Shown: positions 1-8,983, counted from the first letter of the stretch. The stretch is DNA of 52,680 nt from Actinomycetota bacterium (GCA_005883955.1 VAXH01000063.1:1-52680); one strand, 5' to 3'. Numbers and translations are program-made. The notes: generated by a model from the letters alone, not told the origin.

Positions 1-916
1 CGATGATCGTCGGTGCGCCGGAGATTCCGGCCCCTGCGAGGACGGCGGTCGCCGCGTCGGTGGTCTCGCTCGAGACGGAGAGGCCACGCTGGATGCGCGC
101 GAGATCGGCGTTCATCTCCTCCGCGGTCTGGTAACGGTCCTCCGGATCCTTCGCCAGCGCCCGCAGGACGACGTAGTCGAGGTCGTCAGGGACGTCGTCC
201 CGAAGCTCGGACGGCGGCACCGGCACCTCGGAGAGATGCTTCATCGCGATTTCGAGCGGCGTGTCGCCGGTGAAGGGAACCGTGCCCGTGAGCATCTCGT
301 AGAGAACGATCCCGACCGAGTAGACGTCGGAGCGCTGGTCGACCGGCGACCCGCGCGCCTGCTCCGGCGACAGGTATTGCGCCGTGCCGATGATCGAGCC
401 GACCTCGGTCATCTGGCTCGCCCCAGAGCGGGCGATGCCGAAGTCTGTCACCTTGAGCCGCCCGTCCGAGTCGACGACGACGTTGTGCGGCTTGATGTCG
501 CGGTGGACGATCCCGTGGCGATGGGCGAAGCCGAGCGCGGCCAGCATCTGGCGGGTGTAGTCGATCGCGATCTTGATCGGCGTCGGGCCGCGGCTGACGA
601 TCAGCTCCTTCAGCGACCGGCCGGAGAGGTACTCCATCGCGATGTAGTAAGTGCCTTCGGCCTCGCCGCGGTCGTAGATCGAGACGATGTTCGGGTGTGA
701 GAGGCCTGCCGCGTTCTTGGCCTCGCGCCGGAAGCGCTCGATGAACGAGTCGTCGGCGGCGTGGCGGTCGTCGAGGATCTTGATCGCGACCCGGCGCCCG
801 AGCTCCTGGTCCTCGGCGAGGTAGACGTTTGCCATCCCGCCGGCGCCGAGCTTGCGGATGATCCGGTAGCGGCCGTCGAAGACCGAGTCGATCAGGGTGT
901 CGCCTGTTACCGCCAC
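1..916 (-). CDS. pknB: Ser/Thr protein kinase PknB (3' end outside window)
   Basis: The visible 305 codons hold a complete Hanks-type kinase domain that would phosphorylate division and cell-wall proteins at the inner membrane. The start is a GTG giving MAVTGDTLIDSVFDGRYRI, only four bases after the pbpA stop. The Gly-rich loop is GAGGMA (about 24-29), the ATP lysine is in VAIK (K46), the catalytic loop is HRDIKPHN, followed by DFGIARSG and the activation segment with GTAQYLSPEQA. After the domain comes a Thr/Ser-rich juxtamembrane stretch that runs off the window edge, so a transmembrane helix and extracellular PASTA repeats can only be assumed from the family. Position last in a fhaA-fhaB-pstP-rodA-pbpA-kinase order matches the mycobacterial pknB locus. 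Confidence 0.93.
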   Translation of the reverse strand, partial: MAVTGDTLIDSVFDGRYRIIRKLGAGGMANVYLAEDQELGRRVAIKILDDRHAADDSFIERFRREAKNAAGLSHPNIVSIYDRGEAEGTYYIAMEYLSGRSLKELIVSRGPTPIKIAIDYTRQMLAALGFAHRHGIVHRDIKPHNVVVDSDGRLKVTDFGIARSGASQMTEVGSIIGTAQYLSPEQARGSPVDQRSDVYSVGIVLYEMLTGTVPFTGDTPLEIAMKHLSEVPVPPSELRDDVPDDLDYVVLRALAKDPEDRYQTAEEMNADLARIQRGLSVSSETTDAATAVLAGAGISGAPTII

Positions 917-920
917 GGCT

Positions 921-2411
921 TTACTTCTTCGACCCCGACTTGAGGACGGCCTGCATCAGCAGCTTGGCGATCGGCGCTGCGGTCTGGCCGCCGAAGCCGT
1001 GCTGGTTCTCGAGCGTGACCGCGACCGCGACCCGCGGGTTGTCGGCCGGAGCGAAGCAGATGAACCAGGTCGTGTTGATTCCTGAGTTGCCTGTCTCGGC
1101 GGTACCCGTCTTGCCTGCGACCGAGATTCCGGGGATCGCGGCCTCGCCGCCGGTGCCGTCGTTGACCGCCGCGACCATCATCGAATTGATCTCGCTCGCA
1201 GTCTGGCGCGACATCACGCGATTGAGCTTCTGTGGTTGGATGCGGACGACCGTATGTCCGCCCGAGTCGACGACTCGGTCGAGCAGCTGCGGCGCCATCT
1301 CCACGCCTCCGTTGGCGATTGTCGAAGCGACCATCGCCATCTGCAACGGCGTCACGGCGAGAGTCTCCTGTCCGAAGGCCAAGCGCCCGGGATCGACCTG
1401 GGTTGCCGGGTTGGACGGGAAGAACAGCTTGCCGCCGTGATAGAGGCCGCTCGGAACCTTCTCGTCGGCGGGCGTCTCGATCGGCGGATCCTTATAGAAG
1501 CCGAACTTCTTCATGTAATCGAGAATCAGCCCGGCTCCGATCGCCTTGCCGACGTTGCAGAAGACCGAGTTGATCGAGTGCTGGAGACCCTGCGCGAGCG
1601 TGGTTTGACCGAAGGACTCGACCGGCCCGTCGGGGCTCGCGGCGTTCGAGACCCGCTTGCCGTACTCGGTGCAGTAGCCGGGGTCGTAGAAGCTCGACTC
1701 GGGCGTGAACTTGTGCGAGTTGAGAGCCGCCGTCGCGGTGACGACCTTGAAGGTCGAGCCCGGGGTAAAGAGGCCGTCGGTGGCGCGGTTCAGCAGGGGG
1801 GCCCCCGGTTGGCACGGCGCATTGGTGGCCTTGATCAGGTTGAAGCGGTTCTCGACCAGGTTCGGGTTGTAGCTCGGCTGCGTGGCGAGCGCGTAGACCT
1901 TGCCGGTCTTCGGGTTCATCACGACCGCCGCACCGCACTTACCCGTGAGCTGCTGCATCGCGACGCGCTGCACGCCCGGGCGCACGCTCAGGAGCAGGTC
2001 GTTGCCGGTGATCGTGACGCCCTTGAGCCGATCGAGCGTCTTGTTGAAGATCGTGCTGAGGTTCGCGTTCGAGGCGGTCAGGTACGCGTTCTCGGACTGC
2101 TCGAGTCCCGCCCGCGAGCGCTTCTCTGTCGAGTAGCCGACCAGGTTCGCGAACAGGCGGCCGGTCGGGTAGCGGCGGTAGTAGAGCGTCTGCCCGTCGA
2201 CCTTGCGGCGGACGTTCGTCGCCAAGATCGTCCCGTCGGCAGCGCGGATCAGTCCGCGCTTGATCCGGAACTGGGCAACCCGCTGGATCGCGTTGTCCTG
2301 CTTGTCCGCCAGGCCCGCGGAGGCCCACGTCTGCCAGTACGTAGTCCCCACGACCAGTGCCGCGAGCAGGATCAGCGAGGCGACGGCGAGCTTCGTGATC
2401 TGCCGGTTCAT
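921..2411 (-). CDS. pbpA: Penicillin-binding protein PbpA (class B transpeptidase)
   Basis: This 496-residue protein is a class B transpeptidase that cross-links peptidoglycan outside the membrane. It has an N-terminal anchor (about residues 8-28) and the three penicillin-binding motifs in order: STFK at 219-222 with the acylated Ser, SIN at 279-281, and KTG at 434-436 inside AGKTGTAE. The length fits the actinobacterial PbpA group, which lacks PASTA domains. Its ATG overlaps the rodA/ftsW stop by four bases (ATGA), so the partner glycosyltransferase and transpeptidase are translationally coupled. The kinase gene follows after four bases. Confidence 0.95.
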   Translation of the reverse strand: MNRQITKLAVASLILLAALVVGTTYWQTWASAGLADKQDNAIQRVAQFRIKRGLIRAADGTILATNVRRKVDGQTLYYRRYPTGRLFANLVGYSTEKRSRAGLEQSENAYLTASNANLSTIFNKTLDRLKGVTITGNDLLLSVRPGVQRVAMQQLTGKCGAAVVMNPKTGKVYALATQPSYNPNLVENRFNLIKATNAPCQPGAPLLNRATDGLFTPGSTFKVVTATAALNSHKFTPESSFYDPGYCTEYGKRVSNAASPDGPVESFGQTTLAQGLQHSINSVFCNVGKAIGAGLILDYMKKFGFYKDPPIETPADEKVPSGLYHGGKLFFPSNPATQVDPGRLAFGQETLAVTPLQMAMVASTIANGGVEMAPQLLDRVVDSGGHTVVRIQPQKLNRVMSRQTASEINSMMVAAVNDGTGGEAAIPGISVAGKTGTAETGNSGINTTWFICFAPADNPRVAVAVTLENQHGFGGQTAAPIAKLLMQAVLKSGSKK

Positions 2412-3715
2412 GCTTGCCTCGGCGCGTTGGCGCGATTGGAGATCAGGAGCAGGCCAGCGAGCAGGACGAAGTTCGCGACCACGCTCGAGCCGCCGTAGGA
2501 GACGAAGGGGAGCGTGATTCCCGTCAGCGGGATGATTCGCAGGATGCCGCCGACGATGATGAAGGTCTGTAGCGCGAAGCCGAAGGTGAGGCCGGCGGCG
2601 GCGAGCTTCGAGAAGCCGTCATCGGCGAGCAACGCGATTCGCATGCCGCGCAGGACGAAGACCATGAAGAGAAGGAGCAGCGCCGAGATACCGATCAGGC
2701 CCAGTCCCTGCGCGAGCGCCGAGTAGATGAAGTCCGTGTTCAGGTACGGGATCAGCGGGTGGCCTGAGGTGGTCTCGAGCGTTTCCTTGCCGAGGCCGGT
2801 GCCGAACCAGCTGCCGTTGGCAACGGAATAGAGCGACTTCACGAGCTGGTAGCTGCCGCAGTCCTGTCGCAGGGCCGGGTGTCCGGTCAGGGCGCAGTAG
2901 ACCTTGTGGTCGGTCCAGGGATGTAGCCAGATCGTCACGCGCTCATGCACGTGCGAGACCTTTGTGTAGATGAAGTACGAGCCGGCGAGGAAGAGCGCGA
3001 GACCGATGCCTGTGAACAGCGGTCGGCCCGTCGCCACGTAGAGCATCGCCAGGAAGATCCCGAAGTAGAGGAGCGCAGAGCCGAGGTCGTTCGTCTCGAC
3101 CAGGACGAGCATCGCGCCGCCCCAGATCACGAGCAGCGGCCCGAAATCCTTCAGCCGTCCCTGCGCCAGCACCTCCCGCTTCTCGCGCAGGTAGCCCGCG
3201 AGGAAGACGATCAGGCAGAGCTTCGCGATCTCGCCCGGCTGGAACTGGAGCGAGCCGAAGTGGATCCACAGCCGGGCGCCGTTGACGGTCGTGCCGAGCC
3301 CCGGCAGCGCAGGCAGGACGAGTAGGCCGATCGCGGTCAGCCCGAAGATGTACTTGTAGCTCTCCAGTCGCCGGTAGTCCCGCCGCAGGGCCCACAACGT
3401 GCCCGCGAAGACACCGACCGCGATGATGATCCAGACGCCCTGGCGAAAAGCGTCTCCAGGATGGATCCGGTAGATCTCCGTCAGGCCGACCGCCGTCAGG
3501 AGGGCCGCAATCGGCAGCAGGTACGGGTCGGCATAAGGCACCGCGTAGCGCGCCACCAGGTGCGCGACCAGATAGAGGGCGAGGAAGAACGCTGCGTATG
3601 AGAGCGAGGCGGTCGAGACGACCGACTGGCGGGCGATGTAGACGCTCGCGAAGCCGAGCGCGGTCAGCGCCCCGACAACAACGAGGTTCAATAGCTCTCG
3701 GTTCCGAAGGCTCAT
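2408..3715 (-). CDS. rodA: SEDS peptidoglycan glycosyltransferase RodA/FtsW
   Basis: The 435-residue polytopic protein has roughly ten hydrophobic helices and belongs to the SEDS family, which polymerises lipid II together with a class B PBP. Family features visible are ETNDLGSALLYFG, with the Asp expected to be catalytic, and the C-terminal PFVSYGGSSVVANF segment. By synteny it is the RodA of the pknB locus, although sequence alone does not separate RodA from FtsW. The ATG sits directly against the first bases of a hairpin repeat (positions 3715-3784), so the leader between pstP and this gene is largely repeat sequence. Confidence 0.93.
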   Translation of the reverse strand: MSLRNRELLNLVVVGALTALGFASVYIARQSVVSTASLSYAAFFLALYLVAHLVARYAVPYADPYLLPIAALLTAVGLTEIYRIHPGDAFRQGVWIIIAVGVFAGTLWALRRDYRRLESYKYIFGLTAIGLLVLPALPGLGTTVNGARLWIHFGSLQFQPGEIAKLCLIVFLAGYLREKREVLAQGRLKDFGPLLVIWGGAMLVLVETNDLGSALLYFGIFLAMLYVATGRPLFTGIGLALFLAGSYFIYTKVSHVHERVTIWLHPWTDHKVYCALTGHPALRQDCGSYQLVKSLYSVANGSWFGTGLGKETLETTSGHPLIPYLNTDFIYSALAQGLGLIGISALLLLFMVFVLRGMRIALLADDGFSKLAAAGLTFGFALQTFIIVGGILRIIPLTGITLPFVSYGGSSVVANFVLLAGLLLISNRANAPRQA

Positions 3716-3784
3716 GAGGCCTCGCTTGCGATGCCGATCTGGAGGCCGTAGGGGCTTTGCCGCTGCGGCCGTCTAAACCCGGTT
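3715..3784 (+). repeat. Dispersed hairpin repeat, copy A
   Basis: The copy begins TGAGGCCTCGCTTGCG, followed by GGCCGTAGGGGC-TTT-GCCGCTGCGGCC (12-pair stem with one G-G mismatch) and ends GTCTAAACCCGGTT. It fills most of the gap between pstP and rodA in the division operon, and its first TGA overlaps the complement of the rodA start codon. Other copies are at 10015, 14486, 19451, 19621, 21196, 36568 and 45618. Confidence 0.85.
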
Positions 3785-3826
3785 GTCGGGAGGGTCCGGC
3801 TTTCATCGTTGAGGTCCCTCATCGCC

Positions 3827-4795
3827 TTATCTCCCGTGCAGCGTCCAGAGAACGACCGCCACGACCGCGAGCGCGACCAGGATCAGCAGGAGCGCCGGAA
3901 TCAGGCGGCCCCGGGTGCGGCGCTTCGGCTGAGCGGATTGCTCCGCCTCGCCGGGCGGTGCGACGACCGTGTCGAGAGTAGGCACATGGTCGAGCTCGTC
4001 CAGCGTGTCCTCGTCCACCTCGCCGTCGCCGGCCGCGCCGAGGGCCGGGTACTGCGCCGTCTCCTCGAGCGGTTCTCCGACGTCCTCGCCGATCTCGAAG
4101 AAGACAACGGTGATGTTGTCCTCGCCCCCGCCCTTGTTCGCGGCGCGGATCAGCGCCTTCGCCGTCGTCTGCAGGTTGCGGCGGTTCTTTTCGATCGTGC
4201 TGAGGATGACGTCGTCCTCGACCATCGAGGTGAGCCCGTCCGAGCAGAGCATGAACAGGTCGCCCGGTTGGGTCTCGATCGAGAAGGTGTCGACGTCGAC
4301 GTCGGGGTCGGTGCCCAGCGCGCGGGTAATGACCGAACGTTGCGGATGCGTGCCGGCCTCCTCCGGCGACAGCTTGCCGCTGCGAACGAGCTCCGCGACG
4401 AGCGAGTGGTCCTCGGTCAGCTGGTCGAGCCTGCCGTCACGGATCAAGTAAGCGCGCGAGTCGCCGACGTGGCCGAAGGCGACCGTTCCTTCACCGACGA
4501 GCGCCACCGTCAGTGTCGTCCCCATTCCGGAGGCCGCGGCGTCCTGGCTCGAGCGCTGGTAGACGCGCCGGTTCGCCTCCTGGATCAGCTCAGTGACGCG
4601 GCGCTCGCCGCTGCCGGCTGCGCCCTCGTCCTCGCGAACGGCGCCGGCGGCGAGGCTCGATGCGAGCTCGCCCGCCTGCGCGCCGCCCATGCCGTCGGCG
4701 ATCGCGAAGAGCGGCGGCTCGACGACGTAGGCGTCCTCGTTTCGACGGCGCTTCCTGCCCGTGTCCGTGCCGTGGCCGAGCTGCCTGACCGTCAC
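3827..4795 (-). CDS. pstP: PP2C-family Ser/Thr phosphatase PstP
   Basis: This membrane-anchored metal-dependent phosphatase would reverse phosphorylation by the neighbouring kinases. Family motifs are RRRNED, FAIADGMGGAQAG, GHVGDSRAY, MLCSDGLTSM and GGEDNITVVFF, followed by an acidic linker and one C-terminal helix (PALLLILVALAVVAVVLW) ending in LHGR. I chose the GTG giving VTVRQLGHGTDTG (322 residues) because TGAGGT lies seven bases upstream. A TTG 24 bases further upstream would add eight residues without a comparable ribosome-binding site. The gap to fhaB contains a duplicated junction sequence, described under findings. Confidence 0.93.
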   Translation of the reverse strand: MTVRQLGHGTDTGRKRRRNEDAYVVEPPLFAIADGMGGAQAGELASSLAAGAVREDEGAAGSGERRVTELIQEANRRVYQRSSQDAAASGMGTTLTVALVGEGTVAFGHVGDSRAYLIRDGRLDQLTEDHSLVAELVRSGKLSPEEAGTHPQRSVITRALGTDPDVDVDTFSIETQPGDLFMLCSDGLTSMVEDDVILSTIEKNRRNLQTTAKALIRAANKGGGEDNITVVFFEIGEDVGEPLEETAQYPALGAAGDGEVDEDTLDELDHVPTLDTVVAPPGEAEQSAQPKRRTRGRLIPALLLILVALAVVAVVLWTLHGR

Positions 4796-4837
4796 GTTTC
4801 GTACCTCAGCTCCGTCCAACCACGGCTCGTCTGTGCT

Positions 4838-5329
4838 TCACGTCTCGTACCTCAATTCGGTCTCGCCGACGCGGACGACGTCGCCGGGTGTCAGCTTGCG
4901 CGCGCGAGTGAGCTTGATCCCGTTCAGGTAGGTGCCATTCGTGGAGCCGATGTCCTCGACCCAGACGCCGTCCCGGCGGGGCTCGATTCGCGCGTGTTTC
5001 GCGGAGGCGTAGTCGTCCCCCTCGAGCGTGACGTCGTTCTGGGGCCCGCGGCCGACTGTGATCGGGGCCGAGTTGAGCATCCGTCCCTCACCCGGCTCCA
5101 GCGTCGGACTGGAGACCACGACGAGGCGCCCCGCATCAGGTGGCCCGGTGTCGCGGACCATACCGAGGTCGCTCGCTTGCGACGGGGCGAGGATGAAGCT
5201 CTCCTGCGGCGTTCGCAGATCCTTGCTGGCCGTGCGGACGATTCGCCAGATGAACAGGTAGAGCAGCACCACGAAGGCGATCTTGAGGACGAGCAGCAGC
5301 TCCTCGACCGCGATCGAGGCCAGGGCCAC
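4838..5329 (-). CDS. fhaB: FHA-domain membrane protein FhaB (FipA-like)
   Basis: The 163-residue protein has one N-terminal transmembrane helix (about residues 7-29, LLLVLKIAFVVLLYLFIWRI) and a cytoplasmic C-terminal FHA domain that reads phosphothreonine. FHA hallmarks are VGRGPQNDVTL, the SAKHARI segment and DIGSTNGTYLNG. In mycobacteria the homologue is a kinase substrate that connects PknA/PknB to the division machinery. It starts with GTG, one base after the fhaA stop, so the two FHA genes are co-transcribed. Confidence 0.9.
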   Translation of the reverse strand: MALASIAVEELLLVLKIAFVVLLYLFIWRIVRTASKDLRTPQESFILAPSQASDLGMVRDTGPPDAGRLVVVSSPTLEPGEGRMLNSAPITVGRGPQNDVTLEGDDYASAKHARIEPRRDGVWVEDIGSTNGTYLNGIKLTRARKLTPGDVVRVGETELRYET

Positions 5330-5330
5330 G

Positions 5331-6107
5331 TCAGCCTCCGGACTCCCGCCGGAAGACGAGCTCGGTCGAGCCGACGGTGATCGTGTCTCCAGGACGTAGC
5401 TTGGCGCGCTTCAGGCGCCGGCCGTTGATCTCGGTGCCGTTCGTCGAATCGAGGTCGACCACCCAGTAGGCGGAGCCTTCCTGCCGAACCTCGGCGTGCC
5501 GGCGCGACACGTTCGGGTCCTCGACCTGAATGTCGGCGTCCTTCGAGCGCCCGATGACGATGCGCCGCTTCTCGATTTCACGCTGTTTGCCGTTCCACGA
5601 GAGCGTCGCGATCTCCCGCTCGAGACCAAGCTCTTGTGCCGAGACCGCCTCCGTGTCGGGCTGCTTGGGCTTGTAGACCATCGTCGCGCCGGGCGCGACC
5701 TCGGGAATCGGCGCTTCGTGCGGCACCGGGTGCGGCCCGCCCTGGGCCATCCGCGTTGCGATCCCGAACTCGCCGACCTCGAGATCTTCGTCGGTCTCCA
5801 TCAGAACCTTCGGCGGCGAGAGCATCACGTACTTTTCCCGGCGGGCGTTCTCGGCGAGGTAGTCCTGCAGCTCGCCGAGCAGCGACTCCTCGTAGCTCTC
5901 GAACTGCGCGCGGTCCGCGGGAGAGAGATAGAGCGTGTACTCGTTCGGGACGTAGAGCCGGGAGACCGAGATGACCCGATGATCCTCCATTTCCTTGACC
6001 AACTTGCGTGCGAGCTCGACCGGCTGAACGTTTGTCCGGAAAGCCCGTCCGAAAACGCCTTCGAACAAGGACTCGATCTTGGCTTCGATGTTCCTGAGCA
6101 CGGTCAT
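5331..6107 (-). CDS. fhaA: FHA-domain protein FhaA (DUF3662 + FHA)
   Basis: The 258-residue cytoplasmic protein begins with a DUF3662/FhaA N-terminal domain (NIEAKIESLFEGVFGRAF and onward, about residues 5-115). A linker and a C-terminal FHA domain with VIGRSKDADIQV, SRRHAEVR and DLDSTNGTEING follow. The mycobacterial homologue binds the phosphorylated pseudokinase MviN and PknB and restrains peptidoglycan synthesis. Here it heads the classical block but is itself preceded by a second kinase gene 26 bases upstream, which probably belongs to the same transcript. Confidence 0.92.
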   Translation of the reverse strand: MTVLRNIEAKIESLFEGVFGRAFRTNVQPVELARKLVKEMEDHRVISVSRLYVPNEYTLYLSPADRAQFESYEESLLGELQDYLAENARREKYVMLSPPKVLMETDEDLEVGEFGIATRMAQGGPHPVPHEAPIPEVAPGATMVYKPKQPDTEAVSAQELGLEREIATLSWNGKQREIEKRRIVIGRSKDADIQVEDPNVSRRHAEVRQEGSAYWVVDLDSTNGTEINGRRLKRAKLRPGDTITVGSTELVFRRESGG

Positions 6108-6133
6108 TGCAGGGGCTTAGCCCGCATCCGAGT

Positions 6134-7720
6134 CTAGCTTTCGGCTTTGACCGCTAGCCCCAGGCAAGTGACCAGGATCGTGGCCACGATTGCGGCATCC
6201 GGCAGTGCCGGGCCCGGGGCGAGGATGCCTGCCAGAAGCACGAGTCCGAAGGGAGCGATCCGCCGCCGCCGGACATGCGGGAGCGCCGCGGCTGCAAGCG
6301 CGAGCACGAGGGCTTCCAACAGCAGCGTCGGCCGGGCACTGAGAGCGTGCCAGATCGTGTCGGCGGCTGCGAACGGGCTTCGAGTGCCGTTGAGGTCGAG
6401 TGCCGGGGCGAAGCTGCCGGTGAAAGGGAGCTTGCCGCCTCGGAGCCCCGCGACGAGCCCCGCGACGAGCACAGCCGCGAACACTTGCACGGCCCGAGCC
6501 ATCCCGCCGCGCAGCCGCCGCGTAACGAGCGGGAGCAGCCCGAGGAGCGAAAGCGGCGCCAACAGCGGCCCGGCGAGGAAGAACAACCCGGTCCGCGAGT
6601 CTTTCCATGAGAGTGCGAGCCAGCCGAGCGCGAGTGCCGCATAGGCCCAGGCGAGCCCGGCTGAGAGGTTCCCCAGTGGCAAGACCGGAACGGCGAGGGC
6701 GAGCGCGAGCCCGGCCCGTTCGCGGAGGAGGGTCGAGGCCGCCGCAAGCGCCGCGAGCCCGAGCGGCCAGCCGGACGGATAGAAGGGGAACGCCGCCGCG
6801 CTCGCGCCTGCGAAGAGTCCGGCCGCCGCCGCAGGCGCGAAGCGGACGGGCGCCGGCGTCGAAATATGCGGCAAGGTGCGCGTACGCCGCTCGCCTCGGT
6901 GTCCGGTCGCGCGCAGCGCGGCGCCGAGCTTCTCCGCCGATGGCCGTCTTGCCGGATCGACCGACAGCGCGCGGTCGACGAGCGCGATCAACGGCTTCGG
7001 CAAGTCGGGCCTGGCTTTGGCCAGCGAGACCGCGCCCGACTCGATTCGCCGCGCGGTATCGAGCAGCGACCCTTTCCAGAACGGATGCCAGCCCGCGAGC
7101 GCCTCCCAGAGCAGGACGCCGACCGCCCAAACGTCCGCGGGCGCCCCCGACTCCTCGCCTCGGAGACGCTCGGGAGGGATGTAGGCCAGCGTGCCGGGCA
7201 CGTCTCCGGCGGCGGTCAGGGTCTCCTCGCCGTCCATCCGCGCGAGTCCGAAGTCGAGCAGGCGGATAGAAATCTCGTCGCTCTCGGCGAGCAGGATGTT
7301 CGAAGGCTTCACGTCGCGGTGGACGATTCGGTGCCGATGGGCGTGCGCCAGCGCCTCGCAGACCTGCGCGGCGACCTCCAGTGCAGCGGCGTCGTCGACC
7401 GCGCCTTCCCGGAGAGCCTGCCGCAGCGTCCGGCCGGGCACGTACTCGTAGGCGATGTAGACGTGTCGCGAGTCGCGCGCGAGCGCGTAGGCCCGCTGGC
7501 ACCCCGGATGGCGGAGACGCGCGGCAGCGGAGGCCTCTCTCTCCGCGCGGGAGGCCGACTTCCCCTCGCGCGGGACGATCTTGAGCGCCACCTCGACGCC
7601 CGTCGGCTCGTCGCGGGCGAGCCAGACCGAGCCGTTGCCGCCGCTGCCGAGCGGCTGCAAAGGGCGATACCGGCCGAGGACGAGCTCGTTCGGGGCGACG
7701 GCAAGGGCCGCTTCTGACAC
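6134..7720 (-). CDS. Ser/Thr protein kinase with polytopic C-terminal membrane domain
   Basis: Of 528 residues, about the first 275 are a Hanks-type kinase: LGSGGNGSVWLA loop, VALK lysine, HRDVKPSNILL catalytic loop, DFGLARMDG, then GTLAYIPPERLRG. The remainder is Ala/Leu-rich with several predicted membrane helices (for example RAGLALALAVPVLPLG and RPTLLLEALVLALAAAALP) instead of the single helix plus PASTA repeats of PknB. It starts with GTG and is the first gene of the minus-strand block, divergent from the gene at 7832. The input it senses is unknown; a sensor function for the polytopic region is inference. Confidence 0.88.
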   Translation of the reverse strand: MSEAALAVAPNELVLGRYRPLQPLGSGGNGSVWLARDEPTGVEVALKIVPREGKSASRAEREASAAARLRHPGCQRAYALARDSRHVYIAYEYVPGRTLRQALREGAVDDAAALEVAAQVCEALAHAHRHRIVHRDVKPSNILLAESDEISIRLLDFGLARMDGEETLTAAGDVPGTLAYIPPERLRGEESGAPADVWAVGVLLWEALAGWHPFWKGSLLDTARRIESGAVSLAKARPDLPKPLIALVDRALSVDPARRPSAEKLGAALRATGHRGERRTRTLPHISTPAPVRFAPAAAAGLFAGASAAAFPFYPSGWPLGLAALAAASTLLRERAGLALALAVPVLPLGNLSAGLAWAYAALALGWLALSWKDSRTGLFFLAGPLLAPLSLLGLLPLVTRRLRGGMARAVQVFAAVLVAGLVAGLRGGKLPFTGSFAPALDLNGTRSPFAAADTIWHALSARPTLLLEALVLALAAAALPHVRRRRIAPFGLVLLAGILAPGPALPDAAIVATILVTCLGLAVKAES

Positions 7721-7831
7721 GGGCGGACGTTCGCCACGGGGGCGCGAAAGCCTTTCGGACAGTGGCAGAAAACCATTTCAGGCCGAGCCAACGGTTACAG
7801 TGGACGCCGCAACTTTTCCCTGCACGAAGCC

Positions 7832-8983
7832 ATGACCGAGCGCGACACAGACATCGAGTTCGACTTCTTCGAGGAGCCGGAGACGAGAGAGGCCGCCCGG
7901 CCGGACCGGCCGCCGGTGCGCGGCGGCCCGCGACCGCCGATCCGGACGCCGCAGGGCTTGACGCCCCTGCTGCGCCTGGTCGGCTTGATCGCCTTCGCGA
8001 TCGTGATCGTCCTGCTGCTCGTCTACGCGGTCGAGGGCTGCCAATCCTCGAGCAAGCACGCGAAGTACCAGCACTACATGACCAAGGTCTCGCAGATCGC
8101 GTCGAACTCGCACTCGATCGGCGCGCGCCTCGTCACGTTGCTCGGCCAGCCGGGTGTGAAGGCGAGCGACGTGCAGAGCAAGCTCGCGGGGCTTGCGCGC
8201 GACGAGCAACAGGACGTCGACACAGCCCGCGCGATCAATCCGCCGGGCCGCCTGCGGGACGAGAACTCGCGCATGATCGACGCGCTCCAGTACCGCTACA
8301 GCGGCATCGTCGGAATCGCGGACTCGCTAAGGCAGGCGGTCAGCAAGAAGAATCTCGCTGCCGCTCAGGCCGGCGCCCTGCTCGAGGCGCCTGCGCAACG
8401 GCTGCTCGCGAGCGACGTCGTCTGGGACGACAGCTTCAGGGATCCGTCGAAGCAGGTGCTGCGGGACCAGGGGGTGGGCGACGTCCGTGTCCCCAGCTCG
8501 ACCTTCGTCCAGGATCCGGACTTCTATACGGCCGCCGGCCTGGGCGCGGTCGTCACCCGCCTGCGCGGCGCCAACGTCTCGCCGACCGTCGGCGGCCTGC
8601 ACGGAACGAACATCGTCTCCACGAAGGCGCTGCCGCAGGGCACAGAGCTCTCGACCTCGAGCACGTCGCCGCAGCCGGTTGTCGCGGGCACCAACCTGGG
8701 CTTCGCGGTCACGGTCGAGGATTCCGGCGACTCCGCTGAGGTGCACATTCCGGTGACGTTGACCATCACCAACGGGACGAAGAACATCGAAAAGACTCAG
8801 ACGATCGCCTTCATCAACAAGAAGGAACAGACGGTCGTCACCTTCCGCAACATCCAGCTCGACTCGACCTTCTTCGGCTCTCAGTCGACGAAGGTGAAGG
8901 TGAAGGTCAACGCCGTTCCGAACGAGCACAACATCACGAACAACAGCGCCGAGTATTCGGTGATCTTCTCGCTGCCGCAGTAG
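7832..8983 (+). CDS. Single-pass membrane protein of unknown function with C-terminal beta domain
   Basis: I do not recognise a named family for this 383-residue protein. It has an acidic, Pro-rich cytoplasmic N-terminus, one transmembrane helix (about residues 48-67, VGLIAFAIVIVLLLVYAVEG), a predicted alpha-helical segment (about 75-190) and a C-terminal beta-rich region (about 255-380). That region contains GTNLGFAVTVEDSGDSAEVHIP and ends EHNITNNSAEYSVIF, like the CARDB/Ig-like folds that end in a conserved Asn-rich strand. It is divergent from the kinase gene and followed 13 bases later by a DUF4446 gene, so the two are probably co-transcribed. A cell-surface role is inference. Confidence 0.7.
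   Translation: MTERDTDIEFDFFEEPETREAARPDRPPVRGGPRPPIRTPQGLTPLLRLVGLIAFAIVIVLLLVYAVEGCQSSSKHAKYQHYMTKVSQIASNSHSIGARLVTLLGQPGVKASDVQSKLAGLARDEQQDVDTARAINPPGRLRDENSRMIDALQYRYSGIVGIADSLRQAVSKKNLAAAQAGALLEAPAQRLLASDVVWDDSFRDPSKQVLRDQGVGDVRVPSSTFVQDPDFYTAAGLGAVVTRLRGANVSPTVGGLHGTNIVSTKALPQGTELSTSSTSPQPVVAGTNLGFAVTVEDSGDSAEVHIPVTLTITNGTKNIEKTQTIAFINKKEQTVVTFRNIQLDSTFFGSQSTKVKVKVNAVPNEHNITNNSAEYSVIFSLPQ

Noticed and set aside
3809-5380. Long plus-strand open frame opposite pstP and fhaB
   Set aside because: It is antisense to well-supported genes, Arg/Asp/Val-rich with no domain. It is typical of open antisense frames in GC-rich DNA, as are those opposite amt, glnII, mprF, tkt and ctaD.
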